From: Bradyrhizobium diazoefficiens USDA 110 | GTDB taxonomy: Bacteria; Pseudomonadota; Alphaproteobacteria; Rhizobiales; Xanthobacteraceae | NCBI RefSeq assembly: GCF_000011365.1 | Contig: NC_004463.1 | Location: forward strand, 7,054,001 to 7,118,000 | DNA: 64,000 nt | Direction: 5' to 3' | Shown here: positions 31,427 through 39,690 of the stretch, in pieces | Layout of the letters: each line of letters begins with the position of its first letter | Numbering within the stretch: the first letter of the stretch is position 1 | Program-made: the position numbers and the translations under genes | The notes under the pieces: generated by a model | The model's input: the letters and a program-made list of their open reading frames with translations, nothing else | The model's database searches: none | What the model was told of the DNA's origin: nothing

Positions 31427-31470
31427 CCCCTGAGCGCCCAGGCGCGTGGCGCCCAGCCGGCCCTCAGGGG
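31427..31470 (-). promoter_or_regulatory. Candidate attenuator hairpin upstream of leuA
   Basis: A 44-base stem-loop: outer arms CCCCTGAG (31463-31470) and CTCAGGGG (31427-31434), with an inner GGCGC/GCGCC hairpin. The outer arm overlaps the stop codon of the leader ORF. There is no strong U tract on the leuA strand, so it could be a terminator of the weak-U type, or part of an alternative fold. It lies about 70 bases before the leuA ATG. Confidence 0.5.
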
Positions 31471-31583
31471 CAAGTAAGAAGAAGGCCGCCAAGAAGGAGG
31501 GTGGGCAGCAGCGCGGCCGGGATCGTGGCGGCGGCCAGAGCCACCTCCTCCGAAATCCCATCGATTTGGCCGCGAATCAGCAT
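31464..31583 (-). CDS. Leucine-rich leader peptide of leuA (attenuator ORF)
   Basis: A 39-codon ORF begins at ATG 31583 with AAGGG seven bases upstream. It ends in a run dense in leucine, AALLPTLLLGGLLLTCP, encoded by CTG, CTC and CTT codons and followed by TGA inside the 5' arm of the hairpin at 31427-31470. That geometry, Leu codons just before a hairpin 108 bases before leuA, is what ribosome-mediated attenuation of leuA requires. An overlapping frame from 31561 also has Leu codons but lacks the stop placement. The ORF and its role are inferred from sequence only. Confidence 0.6.
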   Translation of the reverse strand: MLIRGQIDGISEEVALAAATIPAALLPTLLLGGLLLTCP

Positions 31584-31806
31584 TGCCAGACCCTTTTGAG
31601 CCCTCAAATCCTCGGTCAAAACCGTTGACGGTTGGTTGCCGGGAGGCCCGATGCGCCTGTTTCTAGACGAGAAATGGCCGCAACTGCAACGCTAAAAGAT
31701 GGTCAGGAAGACTGACCTGATCGGCATCGCGTCGCGTGACGCGCACTTCTGGCTGACGGTGCGTAGATTGCGCTTCGCTCCATCCGAACGACGGAGCAAC
31801 GTCAAG

Positions 31807-32070
31807 CTATCCCGCGCGGCGGGCACGGGCCCTGCTCTCCCAGCGATCCAGCATCTGGCCGAGTTCGCCGGTGGCTACCTTCGCAACCGCGTTGGAATTC
31901 GCAACTTCGTTGGTGTTGGCGGGCGTCGTGGCGCGCAGCCAGCCCGGCTCGCTGTATTCCCGCCAGCGCCGCGCCTCCGCCCGACGCTTGCGGGAGGCGA
32001 GATCGCGGGTGAAATAGCCGGCGGCGAATGCGACGGCGAGCGCAATGACCAGTGCAACAACGGCTAACAC
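31807..32070 (-). CDS. Small single-span membrane protein, function unknown
   Basis: An 87-residue protein. GTG 32070 has CCGGAG six bases upstream and starts directly with the membrane segment VLAVVALVIALAVAFAAGYF. A basic stretch (TRDLASRKRRAEARRWREY) follows, fitting N-out/C-in topology, and the tail is hydrophilic. A start at 32127 would extend it by 19 residues. It lies upstream of, and divergent from, the SMP-30 gene. No family was recognised. Confidence 0.55.
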   Translation of the reverse strand: MLAVVALVIALAVAFAAGYFTRDLASRKRRAEARRWREYSEPGWLRATTPANTNEVANSNAVAKVATGELGQMLDRWESRARARRAG

Positions 32071-32348
32071 AGAGAACTCCGGTATTTGCCCCGCACACCG
32101 TTCTGCCAGCATCGCGCGCGAGGTCAAGGCTTGACAGGTCTCAAAACCGGTCCCGGTTAACAGCTCGCGGGCGAGGCGAATTGTCGACTTTCACCTCGCA
32201 CAGCCCCGCAATGCGGCGATGTTGCGGCGATCTCGCGGCATCGCGCGGAGGCTGCGAACCTGCCTCTCGCAACCTGACGCGGACCAGACTAACCTTCGCC
32301 GCGCTCGGCCGGATCAACCGGCCAGCCGAACATGACCGGGAGGACGCG

Positions 32349-33581
32349 ATGACACGCCAGGAGGCTCGTGACCACGAGCCGCGTGACCAGGATGCTGCGC
32401 TTTCACGACGAACACTTGTCCGGGGACTGGCGCTCGGCGCCGCGGCCACAATGGCCGGCCCCGCGCTGGCCCAGACCGGGCCTGCCGCACCGCCGACGAC
32501 GATCACGACCCCGCCCCGCGATTTCGGCCCCAACGGCGCGCCGACAACCTATTTCTGGGACCCCGACATCATCGCGGTCGATCCGTCCTTCGACGATCTC
32601 GCGCAGCCCAACACAGCGATCAAGCGCCTCTACACCGGCGTGCTATGGGCCGAAGGTCCGGCCTGGAGCGCGCAGGGCCGCTATCTGTTGTGGAGCGACA
32701 TTCCCAACAACCGGCAGATGCGCTGGAGCGAGGACGACGGCCGCATCAGCGTGTTCCGCTCCCCGTCCAACAACTCCAACGGCAATTCATTCGACTTCCA
32801 GGGCCGCCAGCTCTCCTGCGAGCACCTGACACGACGCGTGACGCGCTACGAGCACGACGGCACCGCCACCGTGCTCTGCGACAACTACAACGGCAAGAAG
32901 CTGAACTCGCCGAACGATGTCGTTGCGCATCCCGACGGCAGCTACTGGTTCACCGATCCGCCCTATGGCGGCCAGTTGTACGAAGGCGAGCCCGACGCCG
33001 CGGGCGGCCCGAGCAATTCGGGTGGCAAGCTCAATCCGCGGATCGGACAGCCGGCCGGCTTCACACCGGGCAAGCGCGAGCTGCCGACCAACTGCTACCG
33101 CATCGATCCCTCAGGCCGCGTCGACCTCGTCGTCACCGAGGAGCAGGTGCCGGATCCGAACGGCCTGTGCTTCTCGCCCGATTTCAAGAAGCTCTACGTC
33201 GTCTCGACCGGCAAGGGACCGGGCGACAGCGGCCCCGGCGGCAAGGGCGAGATTTTCGTGTTCGACGTCGGGGCGGACAACAAGCTCTCCAACCAGAAGC
33301 GCTTCTCCGACTGCACGATCGACGGCGTGAAGTGCGGCCCGGACGGCGTACGCTGCGATGTCAACGGCAATGTCTGGGCCTCCAGCAATGCCGGGCGCGC
33401 CGTCGGTTATAGCGGCGTGACGGTGTGGTCGCCGGAGGGCAAGCTGCTCGGCCGCATCCGCCTGCCGGAAGTGTGCGGCAACATCTGCTTCGGCGGCCCC
33501 AAGCGCAACCGCCTGTTCATGGCCGCGAGCCAGTCGCTCTACGCCGTGTTTACGGCGACGCAAGGCGCGGGGCCAGGCTGA
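32349..33581 (+). CDS. Exported SMP-30/gluconolactonase-family protein
   Basis: A 410-residue protein. CGGGAGGACGCG precedes ATG 32349. A Tat leader is visible (LSRRTLVRGLALGAAATMAG, ending PALAQ). The six-bladed propeller of SMP-30/gluconolactonases follows: metal-site residues fit VLWAEGPAWSAQGRYLLWSD, LNSPNDVVAHPDGSYWFTDP and GPDGVRCDVNGNVWAS. It likely hydrolyses a sugar lactone in the periplasm. A terminator follows at 33607. Confidence 0.88.
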   Translation: MTRQEARDHEPRDQDAALSRRTLVRGLALGAAATMAGPALAQTGPAAPPTTITTPPRDFGPNGAPTTYFWDPDIIAVDPSFDDLAQPNTAIKRLYTGVLWAEGPAWSAQGRYLLWSDIPNNRQMRWSEDDGRISVFRSPSNNSNGNSFDFQGRQLSCEHLTRRVTRYEHDGTATVLCDNYNGKKLNSPNDVVAHPDGSYWFTDPPYGGQLYEGEPDAAGGPSNSGGKLNPRIGQPAGFTPGKRELPTNCYRIDPSGRVDLVVTEEQVPDPNGLCFSPDFKKLYVVSTGKGPGDSGPGGKGEIFVFDVGADNKLSNQKRFSDCTIDGVKCGPDGVRCDVNGNVWASSNAGRAVGYSGVTVWSPEGKLLGRIRLPEVCGNICFGGPKRNRLFMAASQSLYAVFTATQGAGPG

Positions 33582-33606
33582 ACGGCACAAGCCTTTAATT
33601 GCGACA

Positions 33607-33633
33607 CGGCGCCGGCGTGCCTCGCCGGCGCCG
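33607..33633 (+). terminator. Terminator after the SMP-30 gene
   Basis: A perfect 11-bp stem, CGGCGCCGGCG/CGCCGGCGCCG, with loop TGCCT, followed by AATTGTTT. It lies 26 bases after the stop. Confidence 0.7.
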
Positions 33634-33711
33634 AATTGTTTCCATCGCTCCGTCGATGCTTGAATCGGGCAACAAAGGTGACTTCCGGATCGAGCGCGTG
33701 ATAATTGAGCC

Positions 33712-34833
33712 ATGGCAGACAAAATTCGCGTCGTTGTTCTCTATGGCGGCAGGTCCGGTGAGCATGAGGTCTCGCTGAAATCGGCCGCTTCGGTATTCAG
33801 GCATCTCGACCGCACCCGCTTCGAGGTGATCCCGGTCTCCATCGACAAGACGGGCCGGTGGCAATGGAACGATCTTCGTTCGCTCGATCAGGCGCACGCG
33901 GCGGCGTTGCCGATCCTGCCCGATGCGCCGGAGATGCGGCTCGCGAGGGGACCCGACGGACGCGGCGTCCTTGTGCCGATCACGCAAGGCGCGGCCGCCC
34001 CGATCGCGATCGACGTCGTCTTTCCCGTCATCCACGGGCCGCTTTGCGAGGACGGCACCGTGCAGGGCCTGCTGGAATTGGCCGACGTCGCCTATGTGGG
34101 ATCGGGCGTTCTCGCCTCCGCCGTCAGCATGGACAAGGATGTCGCCAAGCGGCTCGCTGAATTCGCCGGCATTCCGGTCGCGCCCTATCGCGTGCTGACC
34201 CGCAAGGCCTTCGTCCAGGACCGCGTCTCATCGCTTGCGAAGGCGGTCGAGGGTCTGAGCCTCCCGGTTTTCGTCAAGCCGTGCAACATGGGCTCCAGCG
34301 TCGGCATCCACAAGGTCAAGACGCAGGATGCGCTCGAAGCGGCGCTCGACGACGCGTTTCGCTATGACGTCAAGGTGCTGGTCCAACAGGGCATCGACGC
34401 GCGCGAGATCGAGGTCGCGGTGCTCGAGGACGAGACGCTGTTCGCCAGTCTCGCCAGCGAGCTGAACCCCAACGCCCATCACGAGTTCTATTCGTACGAG
34501 GCAAAATATCTCGATCCCGATGGCGCTCGGGTCGACCTTCCGGCCAGGCTCGACGCGGCACAGATGGAGCGCGTCCGGTCACTCGCAACCCGGGTGTTCG
34601 CGGCGCTCGAATGCAGCGGCTTCGCGCGCGTCGACTTCTTCCTCGACCGGAAAACCGGCGAGTTCTGCTTCAACGAGATCAACACCCTGCCCGGCTTCAC
34701 GTCGATCAGCATGTATCCGAAGATGATGGAAGCGTCGGGCGTACCGTATGGCGAGCTGCTGAGCCGCCTCGTCGATCTGGCGCTGGACCGGCACCGGCAG
34801 CGTCAATCGCTGGAACGGGGTTACGCGAGCTAG
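33712..34833 (+). CDS. ddl: D-alanine--D-alanine ligase
   Basis: A 373-residue ATP-grasp ligase of the longer DdlA type. N-terminal VVVLYGGRSGEHEVSLKSA, the HGPLCEDGTVQGLLE segment, ATP-grasp VFVKPCNMGSSVGIHKV, and the metal-binding end FCFNEINTLPGFTSISMYP are all present. It makes the D-Ala-D-Ala dipeptide for peptidoglycan. It stands alone, outside a mur/ddlB/ftsQ cluster, so it is probably a second copy in the genome (inference). ATG 33712 is the only well-placed start. Confidence 0.95.
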   Translation: MADKIRVVVLYGGRSGEHEVSLKSAASVFRHLDRTRFEVIPVSIDKTGRWQWNDLRSLDQAHAAALPILPDAPEMRLARGPDGRGVLVPITQGAAAPIAIDVVFPVIHGPLCEDGTVQGLLELADVAYVGSGVLASAVSMDKDVAKRLAEFAGIPVAPYRVLTRKAFVQDRVSSLAKAVEGLSLPVFVKPCNMGSSVGIHKVKTQDALEAALDDAFRYDVKVLVQQGIDAREIEVAVLEDETLFASLASELNPNAHHEFYSYEAKYLDPDGARVDLPARLDAAQMERVRSLATRVFAALECSGFARVDFFLDRKTGEFCFNEINTLPGFTSISMYPKMMEASGVPYGELLSRLVDLALDRHRQRQSLERGYAS

Positions 34834-34857
34834 GCGCCGGCGCGATCCGCCGGCGCC
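34833..34857 (+). terminator. Hairpin at the end of ddl
   Basis: A perfect 10-bp stem GGCGCCGGCG/CGCCGGCGCC with loop CGATC begins at the last base of the ddl stop codon. No T run follows, so it may be a weak terminator or a 3' stabiliser. Confidence 0.45.
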
Positions 34858-34918
34858 CGATCCGACCGACCCCAGGCTGACCTCAGCTGAGGTCAGGCAC
34901 CGGAGGCGGCACGGCCCG

Positions 34919-36084
34919 CTAATCATCGCCACGCTTCGGCGGCGCCGGCACAGCGGTCCGATTGGCGGGTACGATCTGCGGCTGGAACGCGAACACCTCG
35001 CGGCTGCGGTCGTCCACGAACACCTTCAGCCAATGCACGTCGTTGTTGCCGTTCGCCTGATTGTCGCCGAAGGTCTCGACGCGGACGAAGTTTTCGAGCC
35101 GCCGGCCCTTGCTATCGAGGAATGGCCGGTCGATACGGAAGTAATGGGAGTCGCCATGAACGTAGGCGACGGGCTTGCCGAAGGCGACCACCTCATCGCG
35201 CAGCGCAACCAGGAAAGCCTGGAAACCATCCGGATTGGCGTCCGTTTGCGCAAGCGTCTTCGGGTCACGCAACGGCGCGCGGGTTCCGTCCGACTGATCC
35301 CAGCCCGGGTCCGCCTGCGAGATGAACATGATGGCCGCGGCGCGATATGTTCTCGCCATCTCGAAGGTCTGCTGCATCCAGAGGATGTTGGCGTTGTTGC
35401 GCGCGGCCCATTCGGCGTCGTCCGGCAACGTATCGCAACGATTGTTGCACGATCCCTGAATGTTGAGCGTGGCGTAGACGACGCCCTTCATGATCCAGCG
35501 GCGGTTTTCGACGCACCCGGTCAGCTGGTTGTTGTGATCGAGGCACAGCTTGTCATGCTGCACCTGCTGCTCGATCGGCCGCTGGCCAAGGGAATAGTCA
35601 GTGCTGAAGAAAACCTTCCGCTCGTGGTCGAGCCTGTCGCGCGAGTTGAACGAGCCGTTCGCCGGCCGGTCGCAGTCGGTCCAGTCATTGTCGCCGGGGT
35701 CACCATCGCAGCGGATTTCAAGGCATTGAAATATCCGAGCCCCTGCTGATACAGAGCGTCACTGCACGTCGTGGGAGTCACGGATCCCGGCGTGCCGCTC
35801 CCGGCTTTCAGGTCGCCATCATGCACCGTGAAGGCCAGCTTCTGGTCGTTCATGTCGGCGATCAGATTCGGCACGCCGACCTACGCCTGGAGGTCGGAAT
35901 ATGGCAAATCGCCCCACAGCCCGATGGCATAGGCCCGGCTCTCGCCTCCCCTGCCCCGGTCGTCATCGTCAGCATGCGCGCTGACGATCGAACAAATCGC
36001 AAAGCAGGCTGCAAGCACGAGAAAACTCATCTTGCGCAGCCTGCCGTAGACGTCTTCCAACTTCCCTTCGCGAAGTCTCGTCAT
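34919..36084 (-). pseudogene. Exported metallophosphoesterase-like protein, two disabling mutations
   Basis: Three pieces on the minus strand form one protein of about 385 residues. ATG 36084 (after GGGGAG) opens a signal peptide (MSFLVLAACFAICSIVSAHA). After YSDLQA an in-frame TAG (35881-35883) interrupts; the same frame resumes GVPNLIADMNDQKLAFTVHD and GDLKAGSG. Near 35693-35699 one G seems lost from a GGG run, so MVTP should continue GDNDWTDCDRPANGSFN, which is read in the next frame; that frame then runs intact to 34919 (NIQGSCNN, YVHGDSHYFRIDRPF). GD-N and GDSH motifs suggest a calcineurin-type phosphoesterase. Two independent lesions make it a pseudogene. Confidence 0.82.
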
Positions 36085-36307
36085 CGTCGCTCCCCAGAAC
36101 AGCTTTGGACAGAACAAGGCTCGCCGCAGGCAGCAACGTTGAATTGTCCTGCGCCAGACCCGATCTACGAAAATGAGAAGAAGCCCCACCTGCGGCTTCA
36201 AATTGCCGCAGTGAACGTATCCACCGGGTATGACGCCCGCGTGAAACGTTTTGAAACACGGCACACCTGATGAAGTCGCGCGCCGCGGGATCGGCAAGGG
36301 AGAGAAC

Positions 36308-37411
36308 ATGCGCGTTGTGGTCTGCGGCGGCGGCGTGATCGGGGCCTGCGCGGCATATTTCCTGCGCCGCCGCGGCATCGACGTGACCGTCGTGGAACGG
36401 ACCGAGGTCGCGGCCGCAGCGTCGGGCAAGGCCGGCGGCTTCCTGGCACGGGACTGGTGCACCGGCACGCCGCTCGATGCGCTGGCCCGGCGCAGCTTTG
36501 CGCTTCACGCGCAACTGCCGGAGGACATCTCGGGCGATTGGGGCTACCGGCCGATGACCGCCTATAGCGGCTTCGTCGCATCCGACGGCGACGCGCGCCG
36601 GGATGCACCATCCGCGCTTGGCTGGCTCAGCGACGGCGTCGTCATTGCACAGCGCATCGGCACGGCGGAGACGACTGCGATCGTTCATCCCCGCAAGTTC
36701 ACGTCGGCCGTGATGAACGCAGCGCTGGCGCAAGGCGCGGAGCTTCGCCCTGGCCGCGTCACCGGCATCACGCGCGGCACTGACGGAATGACAGCCGGGG
36801 GCGTCGAGATCGATGGTGACCTCGTCGAGGCGGATGCCGTCGTGATCGCGATGGGACCGTGGTCGCTGCTCGCGGCGCAATGGATGAGCCTGCCCCCCGT
36901 CTACGGCCAGCGCAGCCCGAGCATCGTCTACGACACCGCCGCCGACGCGCCGGCCGAGGCGTTATTCCTGGAGAGCGAGGAAGACGGCAGCGCGGTGTCG
37001 ATCGAGGTCTTCCCACGCGCGGACGGCAGCACGCACATCACGGCTCTTTCCGACATCGCACCGCTGCCGCTCGATCCCGCCGCCGTGACGCCCGATCGCG
37101 ATGCGATCGCGCGGCTGCAGACCGTGTCCGAGCGGCTATCGCCGCTGTTCCGTCCCGAAAGGATCATCGCGCAGCAGGCCTGTTTCCGTCCGGTGACGCA
37201 GGACGGCTTGCCCTTGATCGGCAAGGTGCCGCGGAGCGATGGCCTCTATGTTGCGACCGGGCACAATGTCTGGGGCATCCTCAATGCGCCGGCGACGGGG
37301 GAAGCGCTGGCAGAACTGATCGCTGAAGGCGCAACGCGCGAGATTGACTTGTCGCCATTCGACCCCGCCCGGCTGACACCGCTCGATCCATCCCTGCTGC
37401 AAGCACGCTGA
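36308..37411 (+). CDS. FAD-dependent oxidoreductase (DAO family)
   Basis: A 367-residue flavoprotein. ATG 36308 follows AAGGGAGA. RVVVCGGGVIGACAAYFLRR is the FAD-binding Rossmann motif with Glu in TVVERTEV; the C-terminal GLYVATGHNVWGILNAPATG is the usual second FAD contact of the DAO/glycine-oxidase/sarcosine-oxidase family. It oxidises an amine or amino acid, or a similar substrate; which one is unclear. It stands alone, divergent from the pseudogene. Confidence 0.87.
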   Translation: MRVVVCGGGVIGACAAYFLRRRGIDVTVVERTEVAAAASGKAGGFLARDWCTGTPLDALARRSFALHAQLPEDISGDWGYRPMTAYSGFVASDGDARRDAPSALGWLSDGVVIAQRIGTAETTAIVHPRKFTSAVMNAALAQGAELRPGRVTGITRGTDGMTAGGVEIDGDLVEADAVVIAMGPWSLLAAQWMSLPPVYGQRSPSIVYDTAADAPAEALFLESEEDGSAVSIEVFPRADGSTHITALSDIAPLPLDPAAVTPDRDAIARLQTVSERLSPLFRPERIIAQQACFRPVTQDGLPLIGKVPRSDGLYVATGHNVWGILNAPATGEALAELIAEGATREIDLSPFDPARLTPLDPSLLQAR

Positions 37412-37590
37412 AGCGCTCGCCGACATCGCGGCTCCTCAACCGCCGATTGCTCTCAGCCTTTGATACTCACGCATGCCCGCCGACGGAATCTGCATGCCTG
37501 CGGCAGGATCAGTGTCTCACGCCTCTTTTGCCTGCAATTTACGCAGCGCTAGACTTTAGTCCTCTCTCATAATCCTGAACGCAGTTTCAC

Positions 37591-37618
37591 TTGCCGGGGA
37601 AGTCTCGGCCGGTATAGT
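37591..37618 (+). promoter_or_regulatory. Putative sigma-70 promoter of the second liv operon
   Basis: TTGCCG (37591-37596) and TATAGT (37613-37618) with a 16-base spacer, in a 253-bp gene-free segment. The predicted RNA start, near 37625, would be about 40 bases before the small ORF at 37666. Confidence 0.45.
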
Positions 37619-37665
37619 CGCGACACAATGGCTCACAAGAGGCCTGTTCAAAGGGAGAGAACAAC

Positions 37666-37788
37666 ATGAAGAAACGACTCTCTGTTGCATTGCAATTGGC
37701 GCGCGACACGGCCACGGCCGGCGCACCGAAGGACGTTGCAAAGGCCGACGTCTGGCTTCCCAGCCTCATCAAACCCATCACAGGCTGA
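37666..37788 (+). CDS. Small ORF (40 residues) ahead of livH
   Basis: ATG 37666 has a strong AAAGGGAGAGAAC site and encodes 40 residues beginning MKKRLSVALQLARDTATAG and ending SLIKPITG. It looks like neither a signal peptide nor a known family. It lies between a candidate promoter and livH (98 bases downstream), so it is either a real small protein, a regulatory upstream ORF or the decayed start of a lost gene. Confidence 0.45.
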   Translation: MKKRLSVALQLARDTATAGAPKDVAKADVWLPSLIKPITG

Positions 37789-37886
37789 TCGGGACTGCTC
37801 TCCGGGCGTGAGCTCGGAAGCGTTCACATGCGCTCCATACAGCACCTTCCCTAAAGGAGGCAGCTCGTCTGCCCGGCCAATCATCA

Positions 37887-38762
37887 ATGCGAGCTTTCCA
37901 GATCCTGATCGATGGCTTTGCCATCAGCGCTCTCTACGCTCTCGGTGCCACCGGCTTCACGCTGATCTTCGGCGTCTCCGGCGTGCTCAACCTCTCCCAC
38001 GGTGCCATCATGGTGGCGGCAGCCGTCGCCGCCTGGGCCGCCGCCAGCATCCTGAACGTCGGCACCTATGCCGGCGCGCTGATCGGGGTCGCGGTCGCCC
38101 TCCTTACGGCCTTCGCCACCTATTTCGCCGTGGTGAAGCCGATCCAGGATTCCCGGCGCATTCCGAATGAGGAGAAGGAAATCTTCGTCCTTACCGGCAC
38201 GCTGCTATGGGGCATCATGATCCAGGAGCTGATCGCCTATTTCTTCACCAACAACGCCAAGACCGTGCTGCCGATCGTCGAAGGCGTCGTCGAGATCCTC
38301 GGCGTGCGCACGCCGAAGAACGAGATCTTCACCGCGATCGTCTGCTGCCTCGTCATCGCGCTGCTGTGGCTGCTCGTGAACCGCACCCGCACCGGCAAGG
38401 CGGTGCTGGCGGCCTCGATGAACCCGCGCGGCGTCACGCTGCTCGGGCTGGAGCTCACCAACATCAACATCGTGGTGTGGGCGATCTACGGCATCCTCGC
38501 CGGCATCGCCGGCGTGCTGCTCGGCATGTTCCTCGGCGTCAGCTCCTACAGCGTCGGCCCTCTGACGGCGAGCGCGTTCTCGATCGTCGTGCTCGGCGGG
38601 CTCGGCAGTGTCTCGGGCTCTCTGATCGCGGCCTTCGTGGTCGGCTATCTCGAAACGCTGACGGCCTATCTGGTCTCGCCGGCCTATCGCACCATTCCGG
38701 CGCTCTTGCTGCTCGTGTTCGTGATGTACATCCGGCCCCAGGGCCTTCTGGGGAGGCGCTGA
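37887..38762 (+). CDS. livH: Branched-chain-amino-acid-type ABC permease (LivH)
   Basis: A 291-residue permease with about eight membrane segments. GVSGVLNLSHGAIMVAAAVA matches the LivH signature, and the end VMYIRPQGLLGRR is typical. It has no good ribosome-binding site directly before ATG 37887; an AAAGGAGG lies about 30 bases upstream, which is unusual. It is two bases from livM and forms an operon with livM, a livG-livF fusion and two binding proteins. Confidence 0.92.
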   Translation: MRAFQILIDGFAISALYALGATGFTLIFGVSGVLNLSHGAIMVAAAVAAWAAASILNVGTYAGALIGVAVALLTAFATYFAVVKPIQDSRRIPNEEKEIFVLTGTLLWGIMIQELIAYFFTNNAKTVLPIVEGVVEILGVRTPKNEIFTAIVCCLVIALLWLLVNRTRTGKAVLAASMNPRGVTLLGLELTNINIVVWAIYGILAGIAGVLLGMFLGVSSYSVGPLTASAFSIVVLGGLGSVSGSLIAAFVVGYLETLTAYLVSPAYRTIPALLLLVFVMYIRPQGLLGRR

Positions 38763-38763
38763 G

Positions 38764-39690
38764 ATGTCCACCTTCTTCACTTCGCGCCTGTTCTTCGTCT
38801 CGCTGGCGCTGGTCGTGATCGCGGCGACGCTGCCGCTTTATGTCTCCGGCTACGTGCTGGGCCTGCTGACCGTCGCCTTCTATTTCGGCGTGTTCGCGAT
38901 GGCCTGGGACCTGCTGTTCGGCTTCGCCGGCGAGGTCAATTTCGGTCCGACCTTCCTGATCGGCGTCGGCGCCTACACCGCCGGCATCCTCAACGCCCAG
39001 TTCGGCTGGTCGGTCTATCTCTGCATTGTGCTCGGCGCGCTTGCCTCGGTCATTGCCGGCCTGGTGCTGGCGCTGCCGGCACTGCGGGTGCGCGGGCCCT
39101 ATTTCGGCCTGACCACGCTGGTCGCAGTCTTGATGCTGCAAAATTTCATCGTGGTGTTCGCCGACCTCACCGGCGGCGAGATCGGGCTCACCATCCCCGA
39201 CGTCATCAGCATCAATGCCGGCACGAATTACTGGATCGCGCTCGGCTTCATGACCATCTCGGCCGCGATCCTCTATGGCCTGTCGCAATCGCCGATCGGC
39301 CTCGTGCTCCAGGCGAGCGGTCAGGATCCGGTGCAGGCCGGCGCGCTCGGCTTCAACATCGTCAAGCACAAGCTCGCCGCCTTCATCGTCAGCGCCTTCT
39401 TCTCCGGGCTGTCGGGTGCGCTCCTGGTGTTCTATTTCGGCACCGCCTCGGTCGGCACCGTCGTCGACGTCGCGGTCGGCGTGAACGTGATCGTCTCGGC
39501 CGTGCTCGGCGGCCGGCGCACCGTGCTCGGCGCGGCGCTGGGCGCGATCTTCCTGATCGTCGCCGGGGAGTTCCTCCGGCCGACCGGCGAGCTCGCGACC
39601 TTCATCGTCTCGGCGGTCGCCCTGCTCGTCGTGCTGTTCTTCCCCGGCGGCTTCCTCGGAGCGGCCCTCTCGCGCGAGGCTCGCTCGTGA
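38764..39690 (+). CDS. livM: Branched-chain-amino-acid-type ABC permease (LivM)
   Basis: A 308-residue permease of normal LivM length. It has the family stretches FAMAWDLLFGFAGEVNFGPT and YFGLTTLVAVLMLQNFIVVF. The ATG follows the livH TGA directly and the stop overlaps the start of the fused ATPase, so the four functions are translated as one unit. Confidence 0.93.
   Translation: MSTFFTSRLFFVSLALVVIAATLPLYVSGYVLGLLTVAFYFGVFAMAWDLLFGFAGEVNFGPTFLIGVGAYTAGILNAQFGWSVYLCIVLGALASVIAGLVLALPALRVRGPYFGLTTLVAVLMLQNFIVVFADLTGGEIGLTIPDVISINAGTNYWIALGFMTISAAILYGLSQSPIGLVLQASGQDPVQAGALGFNIVKHKLAAFIVSAFFSGLSGALLVFYFGTASVGTVVDVAVGVNVIVSAVLGGRRTVLGAALGAIFLIVAGEFLRPTGELATFIVSAVALLVVLFFPGGFLGAALSREARS

Noticed and set aside
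31561..31561. Alternative leader frame starting here with several Leu codons
   Set aside because: It runs on past the hairpin into leuA and has no stop placed for attenuation; the frame from 31583 fits better.
35881..35883. In-frame TAG as a recoded codon
   Set aside because: The same gene has a separate one-base deletion downstream, so a pseudogene is simpler.
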